DNA from: Apostichopus parvimensis
Lineage: Eukaryota; Echinodermata; Holothuroidea; Aspidochirotida; Stichopodidae
DNA: 32,825 bases
NCBI GenBank assembly: GCA_000934455.1
Contig: KN882544.1
Coordinates: 156,671 to 189,495, forward strand
Direction: 5' to 3'
In this document: one piece after another, positions 30,601-32,825 of the stretch
Numbering within the stretch: position 1 is the first letter of the stretch
How the letters are laid out: each line of letters begins with the position of its first letter
Notes under the pieces: model-generated
What the model was told of the DNA's origin: nothing
Databases searched by the model: none
What the model saw: the letters and a program-made list of their open reading frames with translations, nothing else
Position numbers and translations under genes: made by a program

Positions 30601-32825
30601 GAAGTATTACGGGCCTGTATTACAGCATATAGTTTGGTCATCAGCTCCACAGTATTGAGTTTAATACTTGATCCCTTTTACCTTCAACACAGGACAAAGT
30701 TTTGCCATTTCTTCCACAGTACTGAGTTTCAATCTGAGTGGTCCCTGTACACTTTAACACAGTATAGTCTTGTTATCTCCTCCACAGTATCAAGTTTCAT
30801 ACTGGTGATCCCTTTACACTTTTACACAGCACGAGAGTCTTGTCATCAGTATCAAATTTCATAATGAGTGACCCCTGTACATCTTAACACAACACATAGT
30901 CCTGTGAACAGCTCCATAATATACATTAGAGTTATATTGAGTGGTCCCTGTACACTTTAACACAGTATAGTCTTGTTATCTCCTCCACAGTATCAAGTTT
31001 CATATTGGTGATCCCTTTACACTTTTACACAGCACGAGAGTCTTGTCATCAGTATCAAATTTCATAATGAGTGGTCCCTGTACATCTTAACACAACACAG
31101 TCTTGTGAACAGCTTGAGTGGTATCTGTACTCTTTAACACAGCACCAAAGGGTTGCAATTTCTTCCACAGCATCTAGTTTCATACTGAGTGGTACCCTGT
31201 GCCATTTTACACAACACATAGTCTTGCCAACAGCTCCACAATATAGAGTTTCATATTGAGTGGTGTCTGTACCCTTTAACACAGCACAAAGGGTTGTCAT
31301 TTCTTCATACTGAGTGGTCCCTGTACCAACATATCACATAGTCTTGTAATCTCCTCCACAGTATCGTGAGACCTGTCTCATATTGAGTGGTCTAGGCTTC
31401 CTTTACGGCGTGTTTAACTGGAGGGTTATAACGTGTCTGATTTTACTGACTATCATCACTTACTGTGTGAGCAGAACAAGAATGAAGAGCCTGATTTGGA
31501 TTTCAGCAATCTTTCAGATGTGCATCTTCAACATTGATTATTTTCAACAATGGATTGTAAGTTTGATAGAAACACTTGATTTATTTTATATAGCAGTATT
31601 TTCTAACGAAATTAATTGTAAAAAGGGAGAAAAGGGATGTGATGCAATCACCATGATGTAAATCCTGCATTACGTTAATTTCATAAGGAAAAAATTCTTG
31701 GTGTCAAATATTCTTGGTGTCTCGTGTCTCTTTCTGACATGAAGAGGAGCTCTGAAACCTCTTATTCCTCGCAGAGAAAAGTGAGATGAAAATATGTATC
31801 ATTGATATGACATGTGTGTTAACATCTTTCACACTCAAAGCTAATTTTACCCATCTCGTATAAGTCTGCTATTGATAATAGATAACAAAAGTACCGGGAA
31901 TATATCAAGACAATGTTTTGAAATAGTTTACATGAAACCAAGTTAAGTAAGTTGTGAAATTTAAGTTTTTTGGGGTTTTGGAAGCTTTTCTGCTATTTCG
32001 TTTTCTCCATATTTTATGCTATTCATGGGAACATACCTACATAACTGTTACTATCTCTGATTGATACCGACAATGAGGGAGCATTTTGAGACATTATTCG
32101 TGAAGTTTTGTAGATCAAAACAATGATAAGAGCAAAGAAATGTCAGGAAAAGAGAGATCGCATGTGACATCCTGCAGTACTGTCTCCATGCAAGTGTAAA
32201 ATGTTTTAGTAATTCTCAAATTGTTGACTTTCAATCCCTGAAAAGTAAAGTGGCAAACAGTCTAACTGTCTAATCATGACACGTTGACAACACTGATAAC
32301 TACCCTATACCTTACTCAGATATCTGCTAGATGCTCCACTGTACTGCACATGGCATGCAACCAATAGTATATAGACAATTCTATAATGTGTGTATACTGA
32401 CTACACAGGGTACACATAGAGACATATAGAGAGAAGAGAGACAGGGAGAGAGTGAGAGTAAATAAATTCCTCGCGTCTCATCAAAATGAGATGAAACACT
32501 TTAATATGCTGAATAGTCAGTACAAAATAGAAACTCATCAAGTGCTGTTGTTTGTTCCAGGTGAAGAATTTATACATGTTACCATGCACCTGATATGTCA
32601 TCCAGTTATATCCACTCATTTTGCATTGACCTTTCCTTTTAAGATTGACCTGTACCATCGTCTTTGTTTTACAAACAGGACATGGTTATCGATCCCGACG
32701 ACTATAATGATTTTAATTTCCTGACATCCCTGTGCCTCCTCAAGTATCTCAGCTTTTCCTTGGACTGTTGCGATGAGAAGACTACGCCGTCGTGCCCAGT
32801 TACGAAAAGAAAACAGGACACATTA
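27661..32825 (+). CDS. HHAT: Protein-cysteine N-palmitoyltransferase HHAT-like (5' part; gene runs off the window)
   Basis: Coding exons are 27661-27907, 28477-28544, 29394-29504, 31362-31556 and 32679-32825 (open at the window edge). Phases agree, giving 256 residues so far. The family is MBOAT acyltransferases of the ER/Golgi that palmitoylate the N-terminal Cys of Hedgehog. Seen here: a hydrophilic acidic N terminus (1-56), first membrane helix about 58-76, then DSDFEWDYW (106-114), which matches the DFEW block of HHAT, a second hydrophobic stretch (about 121-139), two more in exon 4, and the FLTSLCLLKYLSFSLDCC segment typical of HHAT before its catalytic half. The MBOAT His/Asp residues lie beyond the window, so activity cannot be judged and HHAT-like (HHATL) is not fully excluded. 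The frame is open to the exon start at 27638, so an upstream coding exon remains possible. It is divergent from AK7. Confidence 0.82.
30153..30435. mobile_element. hAT-type MITE in HHAT intron 3
   Basis: Terminal inverted repeats begin CAGGCGCGTAGCCA (30153-30166) and end TGGCTACGCGCCTG (30422-30435). The flanks cattaaaa / aattaaaa form an 8-bp duplication with one mismatch. CAG(G)NGCGTAGCC ends with 8-bp duplications are characteristic of hAT elements. It is 283 bp with no transposase, and includes a G-run and C-rich inverted stretch near the right end. Confidence 0.85.
30623..31393 (+). repeat. Tandem array ending on the HHAT exon-4 acceptor (about 12 units)
   Basis: The unit is about 68 bp (gtcttgttatctcctccacag, then tatcaagtttcatactg, then gtccctgtacactttaacac). 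The junction-like CCACAG ends at 30652, 30719, 30787, 30990 and 31170, and finally at the real acceptor 31361; other units are degenerate there. The last unit supplies the acceptor and the first 32 nt of exon 4 (31362-31393, ending tattgagtggtc). So coding sequence is part of the repeat. Confidence 0.9.
31557..32678. other. HHAT intron 4, nothing recognised
   Basis: Non-coding intron between exons 4 and 5. It contains a short purine-rich gagagaagagag tract near 32428-32460 and no recognisable element. Confidence 0.5.

Noticed and set aside
30724..31300. Short ORFs on both strands within 30580-31300
   Set aside because: All are shadows of the 68-bp tandem array in HHAT intron 3.
1..32825. tRNA or rRNA genes, CRISPR arrays, bacterial operons
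   Set aside because: No tRNA A/B-box pair with a cloverleaf, no rRNA-like block and no spacer-repeat array was seen. The DNA is plainly eukaryotic with spliced genes.

Overview
This is animal nuclear DNA: AT-rich, intron-dense, with short exons, canonical GT-AG junctions, metazoan gene families and many degenerate transposable elements. The families and the repeat style suggest a marine invertebrate deuterostome, possibly an echinoderm. That placement is a guess.

Three protein-coding genes could be assembled exon by exon with matching phases. (1) 1861-5753, plus strand: a complete five-exon nucleotide-sugar transporter of the SLC35A family, most like Drosophila senju (334 aa). (2) 10892-25607, minus strand: a complete 17-exon adenylate kinase 7 (708 aa), with an N-terminal NAD(P)-binding-like region, a P-loop kinase core, a charged helix and a C-terminal Dpy-30 motif. 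AK7 proteins are ciliary/axonemal. (3) 27661 to the window end, plus strand: the first 256 residues (five exons) of a Hedgehog acyltransferase-like MBOAT protein (HHAT). The transporter and AK7 converge across about 5.1 kb. AK7 and HHAT diverge from about 2.1 kb of shared upstream DNA. The three products act in different places (Golgi, axoneme, ER/Golgi), and nothing shows a joint pathway.

The space between exons holds many repeats: a two-copy TTAA-flanked family (417 and 19921), a 549-bp Mutator-like inverted-repeat element in the AK7/HHAT upstream DNA (26210-26758), a 283-bp hAT-type MITE (30153-30435), a broken LINE reverse-transcriptase fragment (about 19313-19560), a probable LINE tail (near 21890), and a 128-bp insert with a 13-bp target-site duplication and a hammerhead-ribozyme-like core (17341-17468). 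There is one assembly gap (16915-16964), flanked by the same 54 bp on both sides.

The most unusual observation is that four tandem arrays sit on splice junctions rather than randomly in introns. The exon-1 donor of the transporter is present three times, the exon-15 donor of AK7 eleven times, the exon-12 donor region of AK7 about four times, and the acceptor plus first 32 nt of HHAT exon 4 is the last unit of a roughly 12-unit array. In each case the terminal unit is the junction used in the gene model, and the other units are decoy or alternative splice sites.
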